Source of the DNA: Nocardia wallacei
GTDB taxonomy: Bacteria > Actinomycetota > Actinomycetes > Mycobacteriales > Mycobacteriaceae
Direction of reading: 5' to 3'
DNA length: 41,174 nucleotides
Assembly (NCBI RefSeq): GCF_029869545.1
Contig: NZ_JARWQD010000093.1
Coordinates: forward strand, 1 to 41,174
The notes under the pieces: generated by a model
What the model was told of the DNA's origin: nothing
The model's database searches: none
The model's input: the letters and a program-made list of their open reading frames with translations, nothing else
Program-made: the position numbers and the translations under genes
In this document: piece after piece, positions 14,227 through 25,919 of the stretch
Layout of the letters: the number at the start of each line of letters is the position of its first letter
Numbering within the stretch: the stretch's first letter is position 1

Positions 14227-16830
14227 TCAGCGCCCGGATCGGATTGCTGCTCCGTCCGAAACCACTCGGGCCGTCCGTTCTGGGAGGAGGCCGCGCAGGC
14301 GCGTGGCGAGGGGTGAGGTGTCATCGGTGACCGTGTAGTCGACCGCCAGGAGGTTCGGCGCTCGGTGGCTCAGGACGACCGACAGGGCGGCGGTACCGCG
14401 TGCGACGTCGAACGGCGTGATACCGGCGCGGAGCAGGCGCGCATGGTCGGCGGATGCGGTCGGGCCGGATATCCAGTCACCCCAGCCGATACTGATGATG
14501 GGCTCGCCGGTTCGGTTGCGGGCCAGGGCATCCAGGGCGGCATGCGCGGCGGCATCGGCCGCCCGGCCGCAGGCGCCGAGCGCGCCGGTGGCCGAGGAGG
14601 AGAGCAGGACGAAATCGATCGGGTCGGTGCCGGTGAGATCGAGGAGATTCGCGGCCGCGCCCACCCTCGGTTCGAAGGAGTCGGCGAGCAATCGCGGTGT
14701 GACGGAGCGGAATTCGGCCCGTCGCCGAATGCCCGCCGCGTGCACGACCCCGCGGATCGTCGACCCGCAGGCACGAATGTCGAACAGCGCGTTGGCCAGA
14801 TCGGCGCGGTCGGTGACATCGCAGCGGACCACGACGATCCGGTCGTCGAGGCCCTCGTGGAGCCGTGGCAGCGGGCGCGGGGTGCGAGTGAGTACCACGA
14901 CGTCGCGGGCGCCCGCGTCGAGTAGCCACCGGACCGCCACCGAGCCGAGGGCGCCCAGGCCGCCGGTCACCACATAGGTGCCGCCCGGGCGCACGGCGAT
15001 CGGTGCGGGCGCCGCGGACGCGGGCCGGAAGCGGCGCGTGCGCAGCGCGCGGCCGTCCACCAGAACCTCTTCGGGCCCAGCGGGATTCAGGATCAGGTCG
15101 ACGGTGGGTGCCGGATCGTCGCCGCCGGCCCAGACGAGACGCATCGGTCGGCGCGACTCCAGCTGCAGCGACCGGGTCAGCCCGGCGATCGCGTTCTGTG
15201 TCAAGGAGTCTCGGTCCCGCAGCACCAGGCACAGCGTCGCCGTCGCGGCATCGTCCCGCACCCGCTGCAGGAGATCGAGCATGCCCGCGATGTCCGGGAG
15301 TGGCGAGTCGGAGCGGTCCGCATCGGGCCAGACCAGGGCGACCGCCGTCGGCGTCGCGTGGTCGGTCAGCATCGAGGCGACGATCGGCCCCGCGTCGGCC
15401 GGGTCGCGTGCCACGCGCAGCGTCGGCACCCGGTGATCGAGCTGTCGTTCCAGGGCGGTCGCCAGTGCGGATTCACCGACGACGAGCACGCGCCGGAACG
15501 GTGGAACGGATTGCGCGGCAGCATGTTCGGGTTCCGTAACCCAGCACTCCTCGCTCAGAATCGACCGCGCCCACTCGGTGGCCGTGGCCACGGTGGGGTC
15601 GTAAACGGCTGCGCCGCGCCATATTTCCGCTGTCGTGTTCTCGTGGCCGTTCGTGGCTTGCGTGGCCGACTGCGTGCTGCCAGCGGGGACGGTAGCGGCC
15701 GATCGTCCGGATCCGATGCCGTCCCGTGGGGTCCGGGAGCTGTCCTCGCCTCGGTCGTCGCCTTCCGGAACGCGTTGTGCGGGCGATGCTTCGGCGGCCG
15801 CGGTGCGCCCGACCCGGCCGTCGGCGTACATCCTTGCCACGGCGGCGAGAAAGGTCTCCGCCTCGCTGTCGCGGCTCGCCATCGGATACGTCGAATCGCG
15901 GAACTTCGCATGCTCGCGCACGGCGGTCTCCAGGACCGGATGCGGTGCCAGCTCCACCACGGTCGAGACACCCTCGGATACCGCCCTGTCCAGGGCGGCC
16001 GCCAGATCCACCGGCCCGCAGACACTCTCGGACCAATAGTCGGCGGTCAGCTCGGCCGTGGTGATCACCCGCCCGCGACGCACGGTCGAGTAGATCGGCA
16101 CCCGCGGGGCGGTGGGAGCGAGGCCCTCCAGGTGAATCATGAAGTCCGGCAATATATCCGCCATTGATAGACGGTTCCGGGCAGACCCGTCGGCGAGCAA
16201 GCGGGCGGGCAGATCGCGCCGCCGAGCACGGCGCACCAGCGTCTCCACATAGCGCGGCACGCCGGACACGACCACCGAGCGCGGACCGTCCACGGCCGTG
16301 ATCGCGACCGCGCCGCGCACCGGCTCCACCAGACGTCGCACCTGCTCCGGGGTCGCGGTGAGGACGGCCGTCGCGCCCGCGGTGTCGGTCCGCCCCAGGG
16401 CTCGCCCGCGCGCCACCGCGACGCGTGCGGCGTCGGACGGCGCCAGTGCCCCGGCCACCACCGCGGCCGCGATCTCGCCCACACCGTGTCCGGCCACGGC
16501 ATCGGCACGAATCCCCCAGTCGTGCAGCAGCTTCGCCAATGCCAGCTGATAGACGAACAGCGCCGGGTGGGCGGCGTCGGGAGTCTCGAGGCTCTTGGCG
16601 AATCCGTGTCGGGGTGTCCACACCCGCCGTCCCCCGGCGCGGACCACCGCATCGGCCGCCGCATCCACCGCCTGCACGAACACCGGATACCGCGCCGCCA
16701 GCGCCCGTCCCATCCGGGCATGCTCGCCGCCCTGCCCGGAGAACAGGAACAGCACACCGCCCGGCGGATCCGGCGATTCCCGGCCCGCGGGCGCGGGTCC
16801 GGAAGGGTATGCGGGCGGAGGCTCGGTCAT
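14227..16830 (-). CDS. Isolated acyltransferase-ketoreductase PKS-like protein with dead active sites
   Basis: The 867-residue protein resembles the AT-KR half of a type I polyketide synthase but has no KS, DH, ER or ACP. The AT domain (about 25-320) starts with LFLFSGQGGEHARMG. Its nucleophile motif GHSxG reads GHGVG (Gly at 116), and the usual catalytic His near SHS is Asn (219), so the AT dyad is lost. After a low-complexity linker (about 345-400) comes a KR structural half (about 440-600) and a KR core with intact TGGLGALG (622-629). The KR Lys is Arg (722), the catalytic Tyr is Asp (759) and the Asn is His (763); Ser744-746 remain. It is probably a binding or scaffold protein, or a decaying enzyme still kept in frame. 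ATG at 16830 has no clear ribosome site. Confidence 0.88.
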   Translation of the reverse strand: MTEPPPAYPSGPAPAGRESPDPPGGVLFLFSGQGGEHARMGRALAARYPVFVQAVDAAADAVVRAGGRRVWTPRHGFAKSLETPDAAHPALFVYQLALAKLLHDWGIRADAVAGHGVGEIAAAVVAGALAPSDAARVAVARGRALGRTDTAGATAVLTATPEQVRRLVEPVRGAVAITAVDGPRSVVVSGVPRYVETLVRRARRRDLPARLLADGSARNRLSMADILPDFMIHLEGLAPTAPRVPIYSTVRRGRVITTAELTADYWSESVCGPVDLAAALDRAVSEGVSTVVELAPHPVLETAVREHAKFRDSTYPMASRDSEAETFLAAVARMYADGRVGRTAAAEASPAQRVPEGDDRGEDSSRTPRDGIGSGRSAATVPAGSTQSATQATNGHENTTAEIWRGAAVYDPTVATATEWARSILSEECWVTEPEHAAAQSVPPFRRVLVVGESALATALERQLDHRVPTLRVARDPADAGPIVASMLTDHATPTAVALVWPDADRSDSPLPDIAGMLDLLQRVRDDAATATLCLVLRDRDSLTQNAIAGLTRSLQLESRRPMRLVWAGGDDPAPTVDLILNPAGPEEVLVDGRALRTRRFRPASAAPAPIAVRPGGTYVVTGGLGALGSVAVRWLLDAGARDVVVLTRTPRPLPRLHEGLDDRIVVVRCDVTDRADLANALFDIRACGSTIRGVVHAAGIRRRAEFRSVTPRLLADSFEPRVGAAANLLDLTGTDPIDFVLLSSSATGALGACGRAADAAAHAALDALARNRTGEPIISIGWGDWISGPTASADHARLLRAGITPFDVARGTAALSVVLSHRAPNLLAVDYTVTDDTSPLATRLRGLLPERTARVVSDGAAIRSGR

Positions 16831-17097
16831 GGTGTTGCGCAGTGCTCGTGTGTCGTGCGGTGCCCCATGTCGGTGCTCCCTCCCCGCGTTCGGCGGAGAT
16901 CACCGGCGCTCCGGTGTCCCCCGGCGATTATGCCGAGAACTTGCCCGGCGCAGAAGAGGCTTCCGAGTGGCGTCCACCATCGCCTACCGTGGCGCCGTGA
17001 GGAATGAACCGTCAACACAGTGTGTCTCGCGCACGAGCGAGCCGACTGCACGGCGTGCGTCGCGCACGCCGGAGCCGAGCGCCGACGAGGTGGCGTC

Positions 17098-18060
17098 GTG
17101 AGTGAACCGACCCGACCGGACCTGGCCGCCGGGCGTCGCGGGGCGATGAGCGCGCTGACCGACTGCTGCGCGGCGCTGGCTGCGACGCCGCGCCGCCTGG
17201 TGCGCCCGCGCCGCCCCGACCCGCTGTTCCTCGCGGGACTGGAGGTGGCCCCGCTTCCCCCGGCCCGCCACACCGTCGCCCTGACGGCCCTGGCGCAGGC
17301 CCGGATGTCGGCACCGGCCGCCGTCGTCGCCGAGGGCATGCGCAGCCTGCGGTCGCTGCCGATGGCGATGGGCGCCTTCCTGATCGAGCATCCGCAGGCT
17401 CGGTTCCTGGTCGATCCGGCGCTCTGCGCGGGTGTGCACAAGCGGGTGCTACCGGGTATGCCGTTCCCGGTCGGTCTGCTGGTCTCCCCCGAGAAGCCGG
17501 TGCTGGGCCTGGCGGACGCGCTGGCGGGCCGCGATCTGTCCGGCGACGATATCGATTTCACCCTGGCCACGCACCTGCACTGGGACCACGTCTCGGGCCT
17601 GCTGGAGCTGCCGGAGTCGGTCGAATTACGTGTTCCCGGAATCGAATACGAATGGGCGATGCACGGTGAGCACGCACCCTACGGTGTCGTGCGCGCGCCG
17701 CTGCGGGACCGCCGCATCGGTGCCGTCGAATGGGACGGGCCGCCGGTGCTCACCTTCACCCGCAGCCATGACCTGTTCGGCGACGGCGCGGTGCTGCTGG
17801 TCGACATGCCCGGCCACACCCCCGGCAGCCTCGGTGTGCTGCTCGCGGTGGACGACGGCACGCGGGTACTGCTGGCGGGCGACGCGGTCTGGAACACCGT
17901 GCAGATCACGATGATTCGCGAGAAGGCACCCATGCCCGGCCGGCTCTTCGACGCCGACCGCGACAAGACCTTCGAAACGATCCAGCGCCTGCACGCGCTG
18001 CCGGACGGCATCGAGGTCATCGCCAGCCACGACTACAACGCGGTACTCGCCCGCGCCTGA
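17098..18060 (+). CDS. Metallo-beta-lactamase-fold hydrolase
   Basis: The 320-residue protein has the metal-binding motif HLHWDHVSG (HxHxDH), the later ligands in MPGHTPGSLG and LLAGDAVW, and a final His in ASHDY, giving a complete dinuclear site. The N-terminal 100 residues are Arg- and Ala-rich and not conserved-looking. Family members include lactonases and other hydrolases; the substrate cannot be read. I chose GTG at 17098, which has GAGGTGG 5-6 bases upstream, over an earlier GTG at 17020. It is divergent from the AT-KR gene; the 267-base gap holds a small hairpin (16901-16916). Confidence 0.9.
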   Translation: MSEPTRPDLAAGRRGAMSALTDCCAALAATPRRLVRPRRPDPLFLAGLEVAPLPPARHTVALTALAQARMSAPAAVVAEGMRSLRSLPMAMGAFLIEHPQARFLVDPALCAGVHKRVLPGMPFPVGLLVSPEKPVLGLADALAGRDLSGDDIDFTLATHLHWDHVSGLLELPESVELRVPGIEYEWAMHGEHAPYGVVRAPLRDRRIGAVEWDGPPVLTFTRSHDLFGDGAVLLVDMPGHTPGSLGVLLAVDDGTRVLLAGDAVWNTVQITMIREKAPMPGRLFDADRDKTFETIQRLHALPDGIEVIASHDYNAVLARA

Positions 18061-18084
18061 GGAGCCGTGGTGCGCGTCATATGA

Positions 18085-18185
18085 ATCCGCCTGTCACAAG
18101 ATCCGGGTCCGCGCCATCTCTTGTTCGTTCAGATCGACAGCAGTCGGATCAACGGCTGCGGCTGCTGCACCGATGCCCACAGCGC

Positions 18186-18188
<3 letters not shown>
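18085..18188 (+). pseudogene. Remnant of an AhpD/carboxymuconolactone-decarboxylase-like gene
   Basis: Between the MBL gene and the convergent nitronate-monooxygenase gene, one frame reads LLFVQIDSSRINGCGCC and continues TDAHSAQA. The part at 18151-18180 fits the AhpD-family signature NGCxxCxDxH exactly, with the preceding Ile and hydrophobic helix also as expected. The frame has a stop at 18082 and runs into the neighbouring gene at 18186, so no complete gene is possible. It looks like the surviving centre of a deleted AhpD-like gene. Confidence 0.5.
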
Positions 18189-21066
<2,878 letters not shown>

Positions 21067-21079
<13 letters not shown>

Positions 21080-21783
21080 GTGCGGTCAGTGGGCGCCGCG
21101 TCGGGGAGGTCGAGGTCGGCCAGCAGGGTCCGGACGCGCCGGTGGATCTCGTCGCGGATCGGCCGCACGTCGGCCACCGGTAGCCCGGCCGGGTCGTCCA
21201 CGATCCACTCCTCCTGCCGGATCTCGGGCAGCAGCGGGCATTCGTCGCCGCACCCCATGGTGACGATGACGTCGGCGGCCAGGATGATCTCGTCGGTCCA
21301 GGCCTTGGGGAACTCGTGGGAGATATCGATGCCCACCTCCGCCATGGCCGCGACCGCCGCGGCGTTGAGCGCGCCGCTCGGCTCCGATCCGCCGGACCAG
21401 GCCAGCGCCCGGCCCCGGGCGTAGTGCTCGAAGAAGCCCAGCGCCATCTGCGAGCGCCCGGCGTTGAATGTGCACAGGAACAGCACCACCGGCACGGCGT
21501 GGTCGATGCGGCCCTCCACCTTGGCGCGCGCGTGTAGTTGCTGGCGGGCGAACCGCTCGGCCAGCAGCGGGAGATACAGCTGCACGGCCGCCCGCGCCTG
21601 CAGTTGCGCGTAGGAGTCGTGGAGAAAGCGGTGAATCGTGTTGGCGTCGAACAAGATCGTGAATTCGCGCTGCAGCCGCCGCTCGGCACGGGCGAGGGCC
21701 GTGTCGTGCACGATGTCGAGAAGTCGGTAGGCCGGGGTGATCTCGAGGAACCCCGCCCGGGTCGGCCGCTCCGGCGTAGACAC
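21067..21783 (-). CDS. ArsC/low-molecular-weight phosphatase-like protein with three-helix N-domain
   Basis: The 238-residue protein begins with a helical domain (about 1-95) of the kind that forms a dimerising three-helix bundle in actinobacterial ArsC-like proteins. The phosphatase-like domain starts with the P-loop LCTFNAGRSQ (C-x5-R), contains TMGCGDECP and ends with a VDDPAG segment carrying the general-acid Asp. It is probably a mycothiol-linked arsenate reductase, but the P-loop differs from the common CVHNAGRS and no arsenic genes are adjacent, so a phosphatase is also possible. Start is GTG at 21783 without a clear ribosome site; ATG at 21816 is an alternative. Its 3' end overlaps the ligase gene. 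Confidence 0.8.
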
Positions 21784-21891
21784 ATCAGTCAGCGTCGCAC
21801 CGGGGCCGCACCGCATCAACCAACTGCGGATGAACCGGATCGAACCGCTAGGCCACGACAGATCCGACGCGCCTGCGGCAGTATGGGTTTC

Positions 21892-22500
21892 ATGCCACTC
21901 GATCGGACCCGCACCGCCGTCCTCGCCCTGCACTGGCAGGTGAACGTCATCGAACCCGAAGGGTTCTTCGGCCCCATGCTCGCCGAACCCGTTGCGGCGA
22001 GCGGGGTTGTGGGGCGGGCGACCGCCTTTCACGCCGCGGCGCAGCAGGCCGGGCTGCCGCTGGTCTTCACCCGCTTCACCATTCCCGTCGGCGAGGGCGG
22101 CCTGGTGCGCAACACCGGTTTCATGCGATCGGTGGCCGCGGCGCAGACGGAGTTCCGTCCGGATGCGAAGGGCTCGCCCATCATCGGGGCGATGGCGGAG
22201 CAGGCCGCGCGGGGCGCGGTGTTCGACAATCAGAAGCTGTCCGGCCTGGCCGGTAGCGCCCTGCCGGACTGGCTGGCGTCGCGCGGCATCGATACGCTGC
22301 TGATCACCGGTGTCGCAACGAATCTCACCGTGGAGCAGACCGCCCGCCACGGCACCGACCTCGGATTCACCGTGCACCCGATCGCCGACTGCGTGGCGGC
22401 CGCGGCGCCGCAGGCACACGAGGCATCGCTGGCCGACCTCGACCTGACGACCGCGGGCCCCCTGTCCGCGGCGGAGGCGCTCGACGAGCTGGGCGCGTGA
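21892..22500 (+). CDS. Isochorismatase-fold protein lacking the canonical Asp and Cys
   Basis: The 202-residue protein has the fold signature of cysteine hydrolases of the isochorismatase superfamily. Where the family has the catalytic Asp (as in VDVQ) it has LALHWQ with His14, and where it has the nucleophilic Cys it has GVATNLTVE with Thr. The Lys region (FDNQKLSG) is present. It may use different chemistry, as true isochorismatases do without Cys, or bind a ligand only. Starts at 21883 and 21892 are both possible; 21892 gives the usual N-terminal spacing. It is divergent from the ArsC-like gene. Confidence 0.8.
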   Translation: MPLDRTRTAVLALHWQVNVIEPEGFFGPMLAEPVAASGVVGRATAFHAAAQQAGLPLVFTRFTIPVGEGGLVRNTGFMRSVAAAQTEFRPDAKGSPIIGAMAEQAARGAVFDNQKLSGLAGSALPDWLASRGIDTLLITGVATNLTVEQTARHGTDLGFTVHPIADCVAAAAPQAHEASLADLDLTTAGPLSAAEALDELGA

Positions 22501-22521
22501 CCTGTTGCGGCACAGCGGAAT

Positions 22522-25068
22522 TCATACCATGTTGTGCGCGGTGAGCCAGCGCATGATCGGCCAGCCGCAGAACACCGGCAGCCAGCAGGTCAGCACCCGG
22601 TAGAGCAGCACCGCCGGGACCCCGATCGAGGCGGGCACGCCGAACGCGGCCAGGCCACCGATCAGCGCGGCCTCCACCGCGCCGACGCCGCCCGGTGTCG
22701 GCGCGGCCGAGGCCAGCGTGCCGCCGATCATGGTGACCACCGTGACCGTGACGAACGTCGCGCTGCCGCCGAATGCCTCGATGCTCGCCCACAGCGCCCC
22801 CGCCATGCCGAGAGTGATTGCGGCACAGCCGCCCACGATCATCGCCAGCCGCGACGGGCTGTGCGCGAGGTCGCGCAGCTCGCGCACCACCTCGGCCAGC
22901 TGGGGCCGGACCTCGGTGCGCAGCCAGCGCCGCACCGTCGGGACGAACATGGTCGCGCCGAGCAGGCCGAGCAGCGCACCCGCCACCAGATACAGCACGG
23001 TGGCGTCGGGGACGAAATGCGACAGATTCGCCGAAACCCCCGCCGCCACACTGAAGAACAGCAGCAGCACCACGTGCGTGATCACCTGCACCGACTGCTG
23101 TAGCGCCACGGACGCGGTGGCGCGCACCGTGCCCAGGCCGTTCTGCTGCAGGAACCGCACGTTCAGCGCGAGACCGCCGACCCCGGCGGGCGTGGTGGTG
23201 GCCGCGAAGGTGTTGGCCACCTGGGCGAGCAGCAGTTTGGGGAAGTTCACCGACTCCGAGGTGCAGCCCCACAGCGCCATGGCCGCACCGAGATAGGTGC
23301 CCATCGACACCGCCAGCCCGAACAGCGCCCACCACCAGTTGGCCGTGCGCAGTTCGGTGACGAACGTCGGCACCTGGCTGATGTAGGGATAGGCGACATA
23401 GACCAGGCCGATGAGCAGCACCAGCTGGATGATCTGGCCGCGCGTGTACCGGGTGATCCGCGCGGCCTCGATGCGGTCCTCACCGGTCTGCTGCTGGACC
23501 TCCGCCCGCACCTTCTTCATCAGATCGCCGGAGTCCGGGACCGACTTGCGCACGGGCGCCGGTATCGCCGAATTCGTCAGCCGCCGTGAGGCATTGAGCA
23601 CGGCCTGCTCGCCGCAGACCGCAATGGCGGTGCGCACCACCGGCTCCACGCCGAACAGCGCGCTCGTGGACAGCAGCAGCTGTGCGGTGTCGGAGGAGAA
23701 TCGCGGCTCGTAGGAACCGAATTCGGCGGCCATGAACCCGCCGAACAGCACCCGGCCCTCGACCACGCGGATCTCCTCGGCGCGCAGGTCGCCGTGCGAG
23801 ATCTGGGCGCGGTGCATGTTCTGCAGGGCGCGCCACACATTGGTGAGCACCGCCTCGCTGTCCGACGCGGACAGCGCCGTGCCGCGCGGCACGGTGTGCG
23901 CGTACAGCGTCCATCCGCGTTCCAGCGCCGCGACGGTGAGCGGCTTGTTGCTGGCCAGGCCCACGTCGCCGATGGCGATGCCCATCAGCGCGCGGTGTTC
24001 GACCGCGCGGCGCAGCGATGCGAAGGCCGGGGCCCGCTCGCTGCTGCGGAAGGTCGCCCAGCGGCGCAGCTGCCGCAGCATGCCCCAGCTGCGCTGGTTC
24101 TGGCCGTACAGTTCCACCGTCAGCCGGTGTTCCGGGCCGGTCTCCGCCGACAGCAGCAGCGGTCCGGGACCGGCGGGGCGCAATACGGTGAATCCGGTGA
24201 CCGTATAACCGCGTTTGGCCAGCACCCGCACCGCGGCATCCAGCGGCACCTCCAGCGCGGGCGTGCCGACCAGCAGCACGATCACCGCACCGACGCACCA
24301 CCCGACGGCCAGGCCGAACATCGCCCGCGACGGCACCACCAGACTCACGAACAGGTGCAGCGGCACGAACGCCAGCAGCAGCGCCCACCACCAGCGCCGC
24401 CACGACGCGGGCAGCCACGGGCTGGCCACGGTCAGCATGGCGGTGAGCATCGCGATCCAGCGCGGGTCGTCGAGGAACTGCGACAGAAAGGTGTTCAGCT
24501 GCTTGGGCACCGCCAGATGCCACTGCGGCGCCGAGAGACCGGTGCCGGTGATCGACAGCAGCACCACCGCGATCAGGCCCGCCGTCAGATAGCCGAACAG
24601 CAGCGTCCACTGCCAGCGGAAGATCAGCCGGACCAGGATGGCGAAGGGCAGCGCCACGATCGCCACGCCGTAGCACAGATAGACCAGATTCGACTGATCC
24701 GGCGTGAGGATGCCGACGATATCGGAGACCGAGCGCTCCAGCGCCTCCCAGCGTGACCGGGTGATCAGCGATCCCGCGACGACCAGCGCCACCAGCAGAG
24801 CCGACAGCACCACGCGGAGGATGTCGCTGGTGCGCCGGATCCGTGGCTGCAGCAGGCTGCCGGAGACGGGAATCTCCCGCCCGTCGACTCGCATGTCGTA
24901 TCGGATCTTTCGGATCGAGGGAGCGGCGTCGGTCCCGGGGTCGGCTCGCGTGTGAGTATGCAGCAGCGCCGCGAGCCGACCGGTGGCAACACGCCGCTGC
25001 CACCGCGCGGGTGCCGGTCGCGCCCGCTCGGCAGCGCCGTCCCGGGTGTCTCGGCCGGGCGGGCTCAC
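22522..25068 (-). CDS. Large membrane protein: degenerate kinase fold plus lipid-flippase-like domain
   Basis: The 848-residue protein has a basic N terminus, about six hydrophobic segments (about 84-103, 128-148, 155-172, 204-220, 226-245, 250-268), a soluble region (about 280-520) and a second membrane block (about 540-848) that resembles the lysylphosphatidylglycerol-synthase transmembrane/flippase family (conserved TTTPAGVGGLALN and APTPGGVGAVEAAL). The soluble region looks like a protein-kinase or WaaP-type fold: HGDLRAEEIR at 425-434 replaces HGDLxxxN and VLFGGF stands where DFG is expected, so catalysis is doubtful. GTG at 25068 overlaps the SDR stop by four bases (GTGA), so it is translationally coupled to it. 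Likely role: lipid transport or envelope modification, inferred from the C-terminal domain only. Confidence 0.82.
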   Translation of the reverse strand: MSPPGRDTRDGAAERARPAPARWQRRVATGRLAALLHTHTRADPGTDAAPSIRKIRYDMRVDGREIPVSGSLLQPRIRRTSDILRVVLSALLVALVVAGSLITRSRWEALERSVSDIVGILTPDQSNLVYLCYGVAIVALPFAILVRLIFRWQWTLLFGYLTAGLIAVVLLSITGTGLSAPQWHLAVPKQLNTFLSQFLDDPRWIAMLTAMLTVASPWLPASWRRWWWALLLAFVPLHLFVSLVVPSRAMFGLAVGWCVGAVIVLLVGTPALEVPLDAAVRVLAKRGYTVTGFTVLRPAGPGPLLLSAETGPEHRLTVELYGQNQRSWGMLRQLRRWATFRSSERAPAFASLRRAVEHRALMGIAIGDVGLASNKPLTVAALERGWTLYAHTVPRGTALSASDSEAVLTNVWRALQNMHRAQISHGDLRAEEIRVVEGRVLFGGFMAAEFGSYEPRFSSDTAQLLLSTSALFGVEPVVRTAIAVCGEQAVLNASRRLTNSAIPAPVRKSVPDSGDLMKKVRAEVQQQTGEDRIEAARITRYTRGQIIQLVLLIGLVYVAYPYISQVPTFVTELRTANWWWALFGLAVSMGTYLGAAMALWGCTSESVNFPKLLLAQVANTFAATTTPAGVGGLALNVRFLQQNGLGTVRATASVALQQSVQVITHVVLLLFFSVAAGVSANLSHFVPDATVLYLVAGALLGLLGATMFVPTVRRWLRTEVRPQLAEVVRELRDLAHSPSRLAMIVGGCAAITLGMAGALWASIEAFGGSATFVTVTVVTMIGGTLASAAPTPGGVGAVEAALIGGLAAFGVPASIGVPAVLLYRVLTCWLPVFCGWPIMRWLTAHNMV

Positions 25069-25919
25069 ACCGTCGGCTCGGGTCGGGCATGACGCCCGCC
25101 GGCGGTCGGGGACACGGTCAGGTCGCCCCGTGCGGCGCCCGGGATATCGCCGACCGATCGAGCGCCCGCGACCCCGTTGCCCGCCTCCCCCTCGGACCCG
25201 CCGACGCTGTAGACGCCGCCGGTCATCGTGCCCGCGTCGAGTTCGGCGATGGACGCGGCCACCTGGTCGGTCGGCACCAGCGCGGGAAAGGAGTTGGGGG
25301 CGATGGCATTCGCGCGCACCCCGAACTCGGCGAATTCGGCGGCCAGATGGCGGGTCAGCTGGTTGAGCGCCGCCTTCGAGGCCGCGTAGATCGCCTGCCC
25401 GCCCGGATAGACCTCGGAACCGGAGATGCTCGAGACATTGACGATATTGCGGTTGCGGGCACGGTTCTCGGCATCGCTGTGCAGCCACAGCCGCTGCGCC
25501 AGCCGCGTCGAGAACCGCAGCGGCACACCGACATTCAAGGCGAAATGCGGGTCGAACTCGTCCAGCGCGGCGTCGCCGTCGACGACACCGCGCGGCTGCA
25601 TCCGGGTGTGGGCGGCATTGTTCACCAGCAGATCCACGGTCCCGAACTTCGCCAGCGCCAGGTCGACCACCCGTTCCACCTCACCGTCGCGGCTCAGGTC
25701 GGCGCGCACCACGAAGACGCGGGAGGCGTTCTCGGGCAACGGCGTCGACGGCTCCAGCGGATCGATGAACCATTCGTCCTGCGACGGAGCGGCGGGCACC
25801 CGGGTGCGGCACACCGCGACGATGTCGTAGCGGGTGTGGAAGGCGCGGCAGAAGGCGTCGCCCAGGGTGCCGCCCGCTCCGGTCAGCAGGCAGACGCGGC
25901 GGTTGTCACCAGTCGGCAA
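25065..25919 (-). CDS. Short-chain dehydrogenase/reductase with extended C-terminal tail
   Basis: The 284-residue protein has the SDR cofactor motif LTGAGGTLG near residue 13, NNAAH, the catalytic Ser in VNVSSISG and YAASK with catalytic Tyr and Lys. The last 40 residues after SVGGSEGEAG are Gly/Ala/Arg-rich and lie beyond the usual SDR end. TTG at 25919 is supported by GGGAGGAG six bases upstream and lies inside the end of the oxygenase gene (14-base overlap). It is the middle gene of a coupled operon. The substrate is unknown; the neighbours suggest it works with the 2OG oxygenase. Confidence 0.87.
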   Translation of the reverse strand: MPTGDNRRVCLLTGAGGTLGDAFCRAFHTRYDIVAVCRTRVPAAPSQDEWFIDPLEPSTPLPENASRVFVVRADLSRDGEVERVVDLALAKFGTVDLLVNNAAHTRMQPRGVVDGDAALDEFDPHFALNVGVPLRFSTRLAQRLWLHSDAENRARNRNIVNVSSISGSEVYPGGQAIYAASKAALNQLTRHLAAEFAEFGVRANAIAPNSFPALVPTDQVAASIAELDAGTMTGGVYSVGGSEGEAGNGVAGARSVGDIPGAARGDLTVSPTAGGRHARPEPTV

